Positions 54,965 through 64,000 of a DNA stretch of 64,000 bases are shown piece after piece. Location: the NCBI GenBank assembly GCA_035771165.1, contig JAWNZC010000003.1, forward strand, positions 1,468,501 through 1,532,500. Reading direction: 5' to 3'. Position 1 is the first letter of the stretch, and every line of letters starts with the position of its first letter. The translations under genes were made by a program, and so were the position numbers. The stretch comes from Paragorgia papillata. Lineage: Eukaryota; Cnidaria; Anthozoa; Scleralcyonacea; Coralliidae. Under the pieces are notes generated by a model that did no database searches, had not been told where the DNA came from, and saw nothing but the letters and a program-made list of their open reading frames with translations.

Positions 54965-55870
54965 TTACTTTGTAATTATTACAAAACGTTGATAGATATT
55001 TCTTTCAATGGTTTCTGATGCACTGAGGTTTTCTTCTAAGCTACGTTTTTGTTTACGCACAATGGCCTCATTTTGGTAAAAGTCCATTAAAAAATTGTAC
55101 ATGTAGTGTACTTCAAATGATTGTTGACGTGTACTTCTTAATCGTTTAATGTTCTTGCGATTATTTTCAGATTCCTGCATGCTTGTGGTTATGCTGTTCA
55201 CAAAGGTTGATGTTGTAAAAGGCACAAAGTGGTGACTTGTGTAGATTGGAGCTTGTATGGAACCGATCACCCAAAATGAAATGGCAATGTGAACCTGATA
55301 CTGGATGCTCCCCAGTGAAAAGTTGTTCTGGTGTCTTGTTGTTTTCTTCACCAATTCTGTATTCAGCTGGAATAATATCTGGAACATTCATATTCTGTAG
55401 AGAGAAGTAAACTTAGTTACTGTATATATAATTAGTTTTCAATTTAAAGATAACTAATTTACTTACTTACCTAGTCAGCTATTTATTTATTTAGTTATTT
55501 GCTTGGGAATTACCTGGGACCACAATCACCACATTAATCCTATACCATGAGCCCTGGCCCCTCCCTATATGAAGATTAAAGGGGTATAGTATCCACTGGT
55601 TGCCAGGGTTCAGGTGAAAGTTGTCAGTGACCATTCCCTAAAGAAATATATATTTTATTATTACATATGTTACTCGGTAATTTCTCAAGAGTTGGTTTTT
55701 CAAAGCATCCACCATTTTCTCCCCACAAATTATTTGTTAACTGCTTGTCACGCAGCTCCAAATGTCTGGCTAATCCACACGAGGAATCACAAATGAATGA
55801 TGTGGGAGTGTGTCTAAGTGACAAGTAGAGATCTGCAGCATCCCGCACTGATTCAGTTAGAGCTAGTAAC
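54965..55870 (-). pseudogene. Transposase-related gene fragment (possibly KDZ/HMGXB3-like)
   Basis: Minus-strand exons. 55620-55870 encodes RDAADLYLSLRHTPTSFICD and GLARHLELRDKQL. A further exon from 55393 encodes NVPDIIPAEYRIGEENNKTP and, after a frame change near 55170, RLRSTRQQSFEVHYMYNFLM with DFYQNEA to the end at 54965. The arrangement (a D-x-LLS-K/R..P..F..D segment followed by an RLRS...FE.....F..D.YQN tail) is one I associate with KDZ-superfamily or HMGXB3-like transposon proteins. Low certainty. Exon copies are repeated in inverted orientation at 63446-63665 and 63900-64000. Confidence 0.4.
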
Positions 55871-55981
55871 TTGGAGCCAAATATACACTATTAGACAGAA
55901 AAAAGCCTATTATATGTAATTATTATATGGTAAGAGCCATATATGGTAATAGATCACTGGCAACAACCAATGAAAACACGC

Positions 55982-56019
<38 letters not shown>

Positions 56020-56560
56020 GTTAATATTGCATTTTAGATGTTGTGTCAAATGCACTTTTCTCATTTTTTTGTCAACATTGGTGTCAAGGTTTTCAAAGTT
56101 CTCCATCAAAGCTACTTGAAGGGGACAAAAATACAGTAACATATGGGAGGAATTTATTCATGGGTAACCACTTTAAACAACTTCGTTTTCGCATACGACA
56201 GCAGGACCTGGGTTATTGAAATATTACTTTCTGTTTGAAAAGTTAGAAAACTTGTGCTTGTCTGTTGACTACTGCGATACTACCCAGACTAAGACTACCC
56301 AGACTAGCAAGACTACCCAGACTACCCAGACTATATACTCTACCGATGTACGTGGGTATATATATATATAAATAAATATATGAATGTATGTATATATGTC
56401 TAAGTCTACATATATACACATATACATATATATTACAATATATAAATACATACACATATATATATATATATATAGCAATATATATTTAGATTAATTTATT
56501 AATTAATTAACGCTTGACGAAATTAGCTAATGAGATGAGATATTCTTAAAGCTGCGACCC

Positions 56561-56629
56561 TACTCGACGGGATTCGAACCCGCGACCTTCTGATTTCTTG
56601 ACAGACGCTCTAGCGACTGCTACAGTTGG
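56561..56629 (-). repeat. tRNA-derived SINE fragment
   Basis: CGGGATTCGAACCCGCGACC (B box on the minus strand) and CAGACGCTCTAGCGACT. Lies at the outer edge of the nested palindrome, mirrored at 62629-62700. Confidence 0.55.
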
Positions 56630-56662
56630 TATTATATATATATAATTAAGATTTGATGCTGT

Positions 56663-56704
56663 GTCGCTACTCCGAGTTTCACGCTATCGCGATCTTCAGG
56701 CAAC
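56663..56704 (-). ncRNA. Hammerhead ribozyme motif
   Basis: Stem I GTTGC/GCGAC, core CTGAAGA, stem II CGC-GATA-GCG, GAAA, stem III ACT/AGT with triloop CGG, GTA cleavage context. All core bases present. Mirrored by 62556-62597. Confidence 0.65.
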
Positions 56705-56960
56705 TGACAGATTAGGTTCTGCTATTCATTATATACATTGGCTACGTCATTAATTAAGTTGGTGTTTAGTTACGTGTCGACACTTCGAAAATAATTAAGA
56801 TCGTTTGTTCAAAAAGTTTTTCTTTTTTGCCTATCGTTTTGATCCTGCCTTGTATGCTGCTACGTGCTTTATTACAGACCACTTGATGTGGTGGTCTCGG
56901 TTTCCAATCTTCAATTTCCAGATATGTTTCGACAACTCGGTGTCGTTGGCGTATTAAGAG

Positions 56961-57323
56961 CTTGGTTTACCAAGCCGAAGTAACGACAACAGACAACGGA
57001 GAAACAAAGAACTATATAGGAGTAACGGCCAACGATTTCAAACAGAGACATCGCAACCATACCAAATCTTTCCGAAACGTAAAATACGCCAACGACACCG
57101 AGTGTCGAATCATATCTGGAAATTGAAGATTGGAAACCGAGACCACCACATCAAGTGGTCTGTAATAAAGCACGTAGCGGGATACAAGGCACGATCAAAA
57201 CGATGCAATTTATGTCTGGAAGAAAAAATTTTATTGATGAAGGCAAAAAAGAAAAACTTTTTGAACAAACGATCTGAATTATTTTCGAAGTGTCGACACG
57301 TAACTAAACACCAACTTAATTAA
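56961..57323 (+). pseudogene. GIY-YIG endonuclease fragment of a Penelope-like element (family B)
   Basis: C-terminal endonuclease domain of a Penelope-like reverse transcriptase. The first part (56961-57100) carries YQAEVTTTDNGETKNYIGVT and NDFKQRHRNHTKSF, the GIY-YIG-type core with the R...H helix. The second part (57102-57323) carries SNHIWKLKIG, HHIKWSVIKHV and a CNLCLEEK zinc-binding tail. A one-base change near 57100 splits them. The reverse transcriptase is absent. A hammerhead motif follows 46 bases after the stop. Confidence 0.7.
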
Positions 57324-57368
57324 TGACGTAGCCAATGTATATAATGAATAGCAGAACCTAATCTGCCA

Positions 57369-57410
57369 GTTACCTGAAGATCGCGATAGCGTGAAACTCG
57401 GAGTAGCGAC
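57369..57410 (+). ncRNA. Hammerhead motif, stem I mismatch
   Basis: Same core and stems II and III as 56663-56704, but stem I is GTTAC opposite GCGAC, giving one mismatch. Sits just downstream of the family B GIY-YIG ORF. Confidence 0.55.
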
Positions 57411-57534
57411 ACAGCATCAAATCTTAATTATATTTCGCTCTACCTATAATGGTATTGAGCGCTCTAGAAGCTTACGCCTTTTTGTCACAAACACTTATTG
57501 GTATATATATATATATATATATATATAGTTCAAT

Positions 57535-57577
57535 CTACAGACACGGTGTTTCGCTGTACAGTAGCTCATCAGTGTAG
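57535..57577 (-). ncRNA. Hammerhead ribozyme motif
   Basis: On the minus strand: stem I CTACA/TGTAG, core CTGATGA, GAAA, stem III ACA/TGT, GTC cleavage site. Stem II GCT/AGC is shorter than in the sister copy 53808-53850. Confidence 0.65.
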
Positions 57578-57599
57578 CTTGGAACATATATATATATAT

Positions 57600-57890
57600 A
57601 TGTAATATTTATAAACCGCGCAGGAGGGCTTTATCGGATATAAAACACGAGGCGATAGCCGAGTATTTTAGAGCCGATAAAGCCCGTACTGCAAGGTTTT
57701 TAAATGACTTCTAAAAAGAATCACTTCATACGTTCATTGGCGTAGTAATTTTGAAAATTAAGCTTATCTCAGCCGTTAAAAACCAGCTAGAAACTTAGAG
57801 CGAGTCTATATCACATATATAGATCCGATACGCTCATGATTTTTCTTTGTGTTTTCCTCATGAATTATTAATGAATTTTAGAAATATATA
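57600..57890. repeat. Dispersed repeat, second copy of the 1155-1430 type
   Basis: Shares the internal inverted GGGCTTTATCGG... words and the TTTCCTCATGAATTATTAATG end with 1155-1430. Present only in the left arm, so inserted after the arms duplicated, or lost from the other arm. Confidence 0.5.
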
Positions 57891-57899
57891 TATATCACA

Positions 57900-57940
57900 G
57901 CCGCCTGAAGATCACCCAGCATGAAACTGACAGTAGCGAC
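57900..57940 (+). ncRNA. Hammerhead-like motif (weak stem II)
   Basis: Second copy of 53608-53648 with one base different in stem II. Confidence 0.4.
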
Positions 57941-58004
57941 CATCAACATTTGAGGTAAGCCCACTTATAGTATATCATATATATATATATATATATATAT
58001 ATAC

Positions 58005-58165
58005 AAAGTATAAAGTATAGTTTTACCTTAAAGTCTTCGCTACCAGAGGTTTCACCCTAAACGGGATCGACTCTGATGAGTCGCCTGATGATCCCGTTTA
58101 GGGTGAAACCTCTGGTAGCGAAGACTTTAAGGTAAAACTATACTTTATACTTTGTATTTTGCTCT
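58005..58165. repeat. Perfect palindrome containing head-to-head hammerhead modules
   Basis: Arms are the same roughly 65-bp hammerhead module in opposite orientation (TACAAAGTATAAAGTATAG outward on both sides). The plus copy keeps its core; the minus copy lacks the CTGATG of the core. The centre is ATCGACTCTGATGAGTCG. Confidence 0.75.
58080..58125 (+). ncRNA. Hammerhead ribozyme motif
   Basis: Same sequence as 51299-51344: stem I GTCGC, core CTGATGA at 58085-58091, stem II CCC/GGG, GAAA, GTA context, 3' GCGAAGAC. Confidence 0.6.
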
Positions 58166-58351
58166 ATCTATATATGGTATTGAGCACTCTCTAACATTTC
58201 GTGAACCATAACTCACTTATATATATATATACAATTTAAAACAAAGTGTTTGCCACCAGTAGCTTGTAGAGTGCTCAATACAAAGTAGAGCGATGATAAA
58301 GCATTTAATTTAAAACATTGGATAAGTAAAAACTATGTACATGTTAAAAAA

Positions 58352-58395
58352 GGCGGTGACTCAAGTTTCACGCTCGAAGCGATCATCAGACTAAA
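58352..58395 (-). ncRNA. Hammerhead motif at the 3' end of Penelope-like family A
   Basis: Minus strand: core CTGATGA, stem II CGC-TTCGA-GCG, GAAA, stem III ACT/AGT, GTC cleavage triplet. Stem I is weak (two pairs). Lies about 75 bases past the family A ORF stop; mirrored at 61573-61616. Confidence 0.55.
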
Positions 58396-58469
58396 AACGT
58401 GTTAAGAGTTACGGGGGTTTAAGATTAATTACATAAAATTTGTTTTCGTGCCTACACTTAGATAAAAGT

Positions 58470-60510
58470 TCAGTCCTTTTGTTTAAAATATGTTTTCCTG
58501 CTTTTAAAATGCAAAGTTTCTGACCATTTGATTGTGTACTTCGTTTCTGCTTCCTTTAATTCCCATATGTATTTAGACAACGCTGTGCTTGATGCATATT
58601 TCTTGTTATTAAATGACTGTTTATAGTTGCAAAATCTTTTCTTGAATTCTCCTTCTGTCATGCCCATATACGTTTTTGTCCCTTGGTTTTCTGGAGATAC
58701 TATGGCCTGGTAAACAAGGTTTCTTGTCAAGCACGCGCCGTCAAGTGGGCAGTTTAGTTTCAGCCGGCAGTTACATGTTTTTTCGTTCTCGGGCGTTTCT
58801 GTGTTTCTTAGGACTTTTGAATTATGCTTGTTTATTATGCGTTTCATATTCGCCATACAACTATAACTAACCTTGACCGTCCCTCGGTTGAATATTTTGT
58901 ACAATGGGTTATCAGCTGGGAAATGTTTGTCGATCAGACTTAAAAACTGATGTTCTACGTTAGTTCTTACGGTTCTGCTAAATGGTGGATTGAACCATAA
59001 AATATTTCTAGGCCTATTTTTCCTGTTGCTTTGCTTCGGCTCGGTGTAGGACAATGGCTGAGTGAAACCACTTGACTTCAGGGCATCGCTGTACAAAGGT
59101 GCTGCTTTCTCAAACTCCGCTTGGTCGCAGGAAAGGTCAGAAATTCTTCGGCTAATAGAGTTTGACAACTGCTTAAGGATGGACGGTGGGTGGTCAGATT
59201 GTGCGTTGATGTATAGAGGTGGGTTTCCCGGTTTTCTGTAAGGGTAGTGCTTTCCATTATGGAGGATAAGCGTTATGTCCAAAAAATTGACGACATTTAG
59301 ATTTGATTCTATAGTAATTTTTAACCCGGATTCTGCAAAGGTTTCGATAAACAATTTTCTGGTTTTATCTGCTGTCCGGGAGCCCATATTTCGAAACGCG
59401 GCGAGGCCATCGTCCCTGTAAAGCCCGATGTTCTTGTTGTTGGTAAACTTTTGATCGAGTTTATGGAGCATAAATAGGCCGACTAATTCACAAACTTCCG
59501 CCCCATCGTAACTTCCCATTGAAGCGTCGAATAACGTGGCTTGTTTCGTTTTGCCCAGGGATTTTCTTTGTCAAACAATATCGATCGTCTTGCATGCATA
59601 ATAATGTTCCTGTCCTCTTCAGGAATGTTTACAAACTGGCTAGCATAATCTAATGAATTGGTTAGTAATACCTCCGAGATAGAAGGATAAAAGTCCACGA
59701 TGTCAAATGTTAGAAAACACAATGACTGCTTATTACCAAGGTTCTTAAACCAGTCAATAACTGCATACGAATTCTTCCACTGATTTACCTGGTTGCGTGC
59801 TCGTACGATGTTGTTGATATTCTCGAGGATTTGCTTGCTAATGAGCCCCATGTTGCTCTTTGCCGGGTTTATCAGTCTACATGATGGATTATTCTCGAAG
59901 TTTTCTTTGTGGTCCTTTAACGTGATAAACGCTTGTTTCCTTGCCATCGTTTCTATTCTGTTACTAATATTCAGGTCGGTTGCGATGTCCTTCAACTCCT
60001 TGTTTATCTCGTTCACTGTGCTTTCATCTGCTTTCTTGTAGTTCTTTGTGATGTTTTCTCTGAGGAGTTTCTCGTGCTGCTCTTTATCAAGTTGGTAAAT
60101 ATTCCTTGTTTTGTCTGCAAAGGTTAAGACTTTGGTCGATGCGTTTATCATATTTGCATCCTGTTTAAGGGTTTTCTGGAAATCGTTATGGACTGGTCGA
60201 AACTTCAAATTCTCTACAATTTTTAGCAGGTCATCTTCGAAGTGTTTCAACTCGTCTACTTGAGGTGGGCTTTTTCTTGACTTTAGGTTAAAACGGTTCG
60301 CTTGGTAGCTGTCATTTGGGTTTAGAAAGAAAAATGCTTTCCATCTCATTCTTTTAATGAAACTTTCCACTTTAAGGAGTAGGTTTGATCTGTAAGTGTC
60401 CTTTGTCGGAAACGGGATGTTCTTCGTTGCATAGTTAAAGTTCGTCTTCTCCATCCAGGTTTGAGCCATGTTGGCGAGAGTGCTCGACTTGGTCAAGAAG
60501 GAGCTAGTTA
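58470..60510 (-). pseudogene. Penelope-like reverse transcriptase with GIY-YIG domain (family A)
   Basis: A nearly full-length ORF split by one frameshift near 59530. The N-terminal part (60510-59540) includes LKDHKENFENNPSCRLINPA, ISKQILENINNIVR and the palm motif A region LTFDIVDFYPSISE. The C-terminal part (59519-58470) starts MGSYDGAEVCELVGLFML and has the YxDD-like catalytic box GLYRDDGLAAF. Then come NVVNFLDITLILHNGKHYPY and the GIY-YIG nuclease with NLVYQAIVS, KTYMGMTEGEFKKRF and YIWELKEAETKYTIKWS. RT followed by GIY-YIG is the Penelope-like plan. A deletion removes the segment between KWS and LHF near 58530 compared with the other copy. Not functional in this form. Confidence 0.75.
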
Positions 60511-60575
60511 TACAATTTAAAACAAAGTGTTTGCCACCAGTAGCTTGTAGAGTGCTCAATACAAAGTAGAGCGAA
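60511..60575. repeat. Terminal repeat module between head-to-head Penelope-like copies
   Basis: Contains ACAAAGTGTTTGCCACCAGT and GTAGAGTGCTCAATACAAAG, also found at 58230-58293 and inverted at 61674-61740. These behave as the repeated ends (pseudo-LTR-like) of the family A element. Confidence 0.6.
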
Positions 60576-61559
60576 TCCGGGTTAAAAATTACTATAGAAT
60601 CAAATCTAAAAGTCGTCAATTTTTTGGACATAACGCTTAACCTCCATAATGGAAAGCACTACCCTTACAGAAAACCGGGAAACCCACCTCTATACATCAA
60701 CGCACAATCTGACCACCCACCGTCCATCCTTAAGCAGTTGTCAAACTCTATTAGCCGAAGAATTTCTGACCTTTCCTGCAACCAAGCGGAATTTGAGAAA
60801 GCAGCACCTTTGTACAGCGATGCCCTGAAGTCAAGTGGTTTCACTCAGCCATTGTCCTACACCGAGCCGAAGCAAAGCAACAGGAAAAATAGGCCTAGAA
60901 ATATTTTATGGTTCAATCCACCATTTAGCAGAACCGTAAGAACTAACGTAGGACATCAGTTTTTAAGTCTGATCGACAAACATTTCCCAGCTGATAACCC
61001 ATTGTACAAAATATTCAACCGAGGGACAGTCAAGGTTAGTTATAGTTGTATGGCGAATATGAAACGCATAATAAACAAGCATAATTCAAAAGTCCTAAGA
61101 AACACAGAAACGCCCGAGAACGAAAAAACATGTAACTGCCGGGTGAAACTAAACTGCCCACTTGACGGCGCGTGCTTGACAAGAAACCTTGTTTACCAGG
61201 CCATAGTATCTCCAGAAAACCAAGGGACAAAAACGTATATGGGCATGACAGAAGGAGAATTCAAGAAAAGATTTTGCAACCATAAGCAGTCATTTAATAA
61301 CAAGAAATATGCATCAAGCACAGCGTTGTCTAAATACATATGGGAATTAAAGGAAGCAGAAACGAAGTACACAATCAAATGGTCAATTTTAAAACGGGCG
61401 AATGCGTACAGAAGTGGAGGGAAACAATGCAACCTTTGTCTGGCGGAGAAACTTTGCATTTTAAAAGCAGGAAAACATATTTTAAACAAAAGGACTGAAC
61501 TTTTATTTAAGTGTAGGCACGAAAACAAATTTTATGTAATTAATGTTAAACCCCCGTAA
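60571..61559 (+). pseudogene. 5'-truncated second copy of the family A Penelope-like ORF
   Basis: Begins inside the reverse transcriptase (NVVNFLDITLNLHNGKHYPY region reads VVNFLDITLNLHNG) and continues without a stop to 61559. It covers the linker, the Cys motif CNCRVKLNCPLDGAC, GIY-YIG (KTYMGMTEGEFKKRFCNHKQ) and a complete C-terminus with CNLCLAEKLCILKAGK missing from the other copy. It lies in inverted orientation relative to the longer copy. High similarity indicates recent duplication. Confidence 0.75.
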
Positions 61560-61572
61560 CTCTTAACACGTT

Positions 61573-61616
61573 TTTAGTCTGATGATCGCTTCGAGCGTGA
61601 AACTTGAGTCACCGCC
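61573..61616 (+). ncRNA. Hammerhead motif at the 3' end of the truncated family A copy
   Basis: Identical core and stems to 58352-58395; 14 bases after the ORF stop at 61559. Confidence 0.55.
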
Positions 61617-61849
61617 TTTTTTAACATGTACATAGTTTTTACTTATCCAATGTTTTAAATTAAATGCTTTATCATCGCTCTACTTTGTATTGAGCACTCT
61701 AGAAGCTACTGGTGGCAAACACTTTGTTTTAAATTGTATATATATATATATATATATACCAATAAGTGTTTGTGACAAAAAGGCGTAAGCTTCTAGAGCG
61801 CTCAATACCATTATAGGTAGAGCGAAATATAATTAAGATTTGATGCTGT

Positions 61850-61891
61850 GTCGCTACTCCGAGTTTCACGCTATCGCGATCTTCAGGCAAC
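61850..61891 (-). ncRNA. Hammerhead ribozyme motif
   Basis: Minus strand: GTTGC/GCGAC stem I, CTGAAGA, CGC/GCG stem II, GAAA, ACT/AGT stem III. 46 bases beyond the stop of the family B ORF at 61937. The mirrored copy at 57369 has a stem I mismatch that is absent here. Confidence 0.65.
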
Positions 61892-61936
61892 TGGCAGATT
61901 AGGTTCTGCTATTCATTATATACATTGGCTACGTCA

Positions 61937-62310
61937 TTAATTAAGTTGGTGTTTAGTTACGTGTCGACACTTCGAAAATAATTCAGATCGTTTGTTCAAA
62001 AAGTTTTTCTTTTTTGCCTTCATCAATAAAAATTTTTCTTCCAGACATAAATTGCATCGTTTTGATCGTGCCTTGTATGCCGCTACGTGCTTTATTACAG
62101 ACCACTTGATGTGGTGGTCTCGGTTTCCAATCTTCAATTTCCAGATATGATTCGACACTCGGTGTCGTTGGCGTATTTTACGTTTCGGAAAGATTTGGTA
62201 TGGTTGCGATATCTCTGTTTTAAATCGTTGGCCGTTACTCCTATATAGTTCTTTGTTTCTCCGTTGTCTGTTGTCGTTACTTCGGCTTGGTAAACCAAGC
62301 TCTTAATACG
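61937..62310 (-). pseudogene. GIY-YIG fragment of Penelope-like family B (mirrored copy)
   Basis: Mirror of 56961-57323, with NHIWKLKIGNRDHHIKW and CNLCLEEKFLLMKAKK and two residue changes. Also split by a one-base change near 62160. Followed by the hammerhead at 61850-61891. Confidence 0.7.
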
Positions 62311-62555
62311 CCAACGACACCGAGTTGTCGAAACATATCTGGAAATTGAAGATTGGAAACCGAGACAACCACATCAAGTGGTCTGTAATAAAGCACGTAG
62401 CAGCATACAAGGCAGGATCAAAACGATAGGCAAAAAAGAAAAACTTTTTGAACAAACGATCTTAATTATTTTCGAAGTGTCGACACGTAACTAAACACCA
62501 ACTTAATTAATGACGTAGCCAATGTATATAATGAATAGCAGAACCTAATCTGTCA

Positions 62556-62597
62556 GTTGCCTGAAGATCGCGATAGCGTGAAACTCGGAGTAGCGAC
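62556..62597 (+). ncRNA. Hammerhead ribozyme motif
   Basis: Mirror of 56663-56704 with identical stems: GTTGC, CTGAAGA, CGCGATAGCG, GAAA, ACTCGGAGTA, GCGAC. Confidence 0.65.
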
Positions 62598-62628
62598 ACA
62601 GCATCAAATCTTAATTATATATATATAA

Positions 62629-62700
62629 TACCAACTGTAGCAGTCGGTAGAGCGTCTGTCTAGAAATCAGAAGGTCGCGGGTTCGAATCTCGTCGAGTAG
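62629..62700 (+). repeat. tRNA-derived SINE fragment (mirrored copy)
   Basis: CAGTCGGTAGAGCGTCTG and GGGTTCGAATCTCG are the A- and B-box regions. Mirror of 56561-56629. Confidence 0.55.
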
Positions 62701-62914
62701 GGTCGCAGCTTTAAGAAGATCTCATCTCATTGGCTAATTTCGTCAAGCGTTAATTAATTAATAAATTAATCTAAATATATATTGCTATATATATATATAT
62801 GTGTACGTATTTATATATTGTAATATATATGTATGTGTATATATGTAGACATAGACATATATACATACATTCATATATTTATTTATATATATATACCCAC
62901 GTACATCGGTAGAG

Positions 62915-63030
62915 TATGTAGTCTGGGTAGTCTGGGTAGTCTTGCTAGTCTGGGTAGTCTGGGTAGTCTTGCTAGTCTGGGTAGGTAGTCTGGGTAGTCT
63001 GGGTAGTCTGGGTAGTCTGGGTAGTATTGC
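62915..63030. repeat. TAGTCTGGG/TAGTCTTGC tandem repeat
   Basis: About a dozen nine- to ten-base units. The left-arm counterpart (56278-56335) has fewer units, so the arms differ in copy number here. Confidence 0.8.
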
Positions 63031-63445
63031 AGTAGTCAACAGACAAGCACAAGTTTTCTAACTTTTCAAACAGAAAGTAATATTTCAATAACCCAGGTCC
63101 TGCTGTCGTATGCGAAAACGAAGTTGTTTAAAGTGGTTACCCATGAATAAAGTCCTCCCATATGTTACTGTATTTTTGTCCCCTTCAAGTAGCTTTGATG
63201 GAGAACTTTGAAAACCTTGACACCAATGTTGACAAAAAAATGAGAAAAGTGCATTTGACACAACATCTAAAATGCAATATTAACATTATATATATATATA
63301 TATATAATATATGCGTGTTTTCATTTGTTGTTGCCAGTGATCTATTACCATATATGGGTCTTACCATATAATAATTACATATAATAGGCTTTTTTCTGTC
63401 TAATAGTGTATATTTGGCTCCAAGTTACTAGCTCTAACTGAATCA

Positions 63446-64000
63446 GTGCGGGATGCTGCAGATCTCTACTTGTCACTTAGACACACTCCCACATCATTCA
63501 TTTGTGATTCCTCGTGTGGATTAGCCAGACATTTGGAGCTGCGTGACAAGCAGTTAACAAATAATTTGTGGGGAGAAAATGGTGGATGCTTTGAAAAACC
63601 AACTCTTGAGAAATTACCGAGTAACATATGTAATAATAAAATATATATTTCTTTAGGGAATGGTCACTGACAACTTTCACCTGAACCCTGGCAACCAGTG
63701 GATACTATACCCCTTTAATCTTCATATAGGGAGGGGTCAGGGCTCATGGTATAGGATTAATGTGGTGATTGTGGTCCCAGGTAATTCCCAAGCAAATAAC
63801 TAAATAAATAAATAGCTGACTAGGTAAGTAAGTAAATTAGTTACCTTTAAATTGAAAACTAATTATATATATAGTAACTAAGTTTACTTCTCTCTACAGA
63901 ATATGAATGTTCCAGATATTATTCCAGCTGAATACAGAATTGGTGAAGAAAACAACAAGACACCAGAACAACTTTTCACTGGGGAGCATCCAGTATCAGG
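63446..64000 (+). pseudogene. Mirrored copy of the transposase-related exons
   Basis: Exon 63446-63665 (RDAADLYLSLRHTPTSFICD) is identical at protein level to the left-arm copy. The next exon starts after TCTCTACAG at 63899 (NVPDIIPAEYRIGEENNKTP) and runs off the window. The intron keeps GT-AG style borders. The gene may continue outside the window. Confidence 0.4.

Larger units (their letters stand above)
56640..57430. repeat. Nested palindrome of Penelope-like 3' ends
   Basis: Two inverted copies of one retroelement 3' end face each other: 56640-56935 (minus) and about 57115-57430 (plus), each terminating in a hammerhead motif. The plus copy is longer and retains a GIY-YIG ORF. The same structure is mirrored at about 61840-62640. 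Confidence 0.7.
55293..59330. repeat. Left arm of a large inverted repeat
   Basis: Matches 60580-64000 in reverse complement. Coordinates near the outer end sum to about 119293 (55293 with 64000). The arm contains the transposase-like exons, the AT/TACCCAGAC microsatellite, a SINE head, the palindrome 56640-57430 and the C-terminal part of the Penelope-like ORF. About 600-700 bp (57520-58230) is present only in this arm. The arm may extend further left because the window ends. Confidence 0.8.
60580..64000. repeat. Right arm of the large inverted repeat
   Basis: Reverse complement of 55293-59330 apart from the block missing here. The arm runs off the end of the window, so its true length is unknown. 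Confidence 0.8.

Noticed and set aside
54965..55391. Two competing overlapping ORFs as separate genes
   Set aside because: They are better explained as one exon with a frame change near 55170, because the family-like residues switch frame there.
58017..58075. Minus-strand hammerhead facing the one at 58080
   Set aside because: The flanking stems match but the CTGATG core is missing, so it should not cleave.

Overview
The window is AT-rich, intron-bearing animal DNA with no convincing host gene. Almost everything recognisable is mobile. The mix (Polinton/Maverick virus-like genes, THAP-type Kolobok, hAT, PIF/Harbinger, a helicase-bearing Academ-like element, CR1/Jockey-type LINEs, Penelope-like retroelements with hammerhead motifs, tRNA-derived SINEs, many MITEs) points to a marine invertebrate, most likely an early-branching animal such as a sponge or cnidarian. 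That placement is an inference from family content only.

Layout. 1-2421: nonautonomous repeats. 2422-32450: a decayed Polinton/Maverick (adintovirus-like) block on mostly the minus strand (packaging ATPase, protein-primed PolB, basic core-like protein, several unknown small proteins, a Fic-domain protein, a possible Bcl-2-like membrane protein, Cys-rich proteins). It is broken by a LINE (3986-6425), a hAT element (6781-10933, TSD TCCAAATG), a Kolobok element (14904-20893, TSD TTAA) and a large transposon of a family I cannot name (22258-29320). 32450-42504: a tRNA-like gene, a second relic of that unnamed transposase family, a LINE, a TTAA-flanked MITE and a PIF/Harbinger element (39856-42504). 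42739-51157: an 8.4-kb Academ-like element with convergent RecQ-like helicase and DUF6589-type transposase genes, 68-bp TIRs that contain internal hairpins, and a 9-bp target duplication inside a tRNA-like sequence. 51560-53460: more Polinton genes (penton-like capsid protein, integrase C-terminal half).

53500-64000: a Penelope-like retroelement zone organised as an inverted repeat several kilobases long (arms about 55293-59330 and 60580-64000, continuing past the window edge). Smaller palindromes are nested inside, and at least eleven hammerhead-ribozyme-like motifs from this zone and from 51.3 kb sit next to retroelement 3' ends or in SINE/retroelement debris.

How the parts relate. The Polinton is the oldest layer, since other elements sit in its ORFs; the reading frame of at least one of its genes resumes across the Kolobok target site. 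Most protein-coding elements carry frameshifts or nonsense codons, so they are probably immobile. The Kolobok (one evident frameshift) looks the most intact. The two arms of the Penelope palindrome are very similar, which suggests it is recent.
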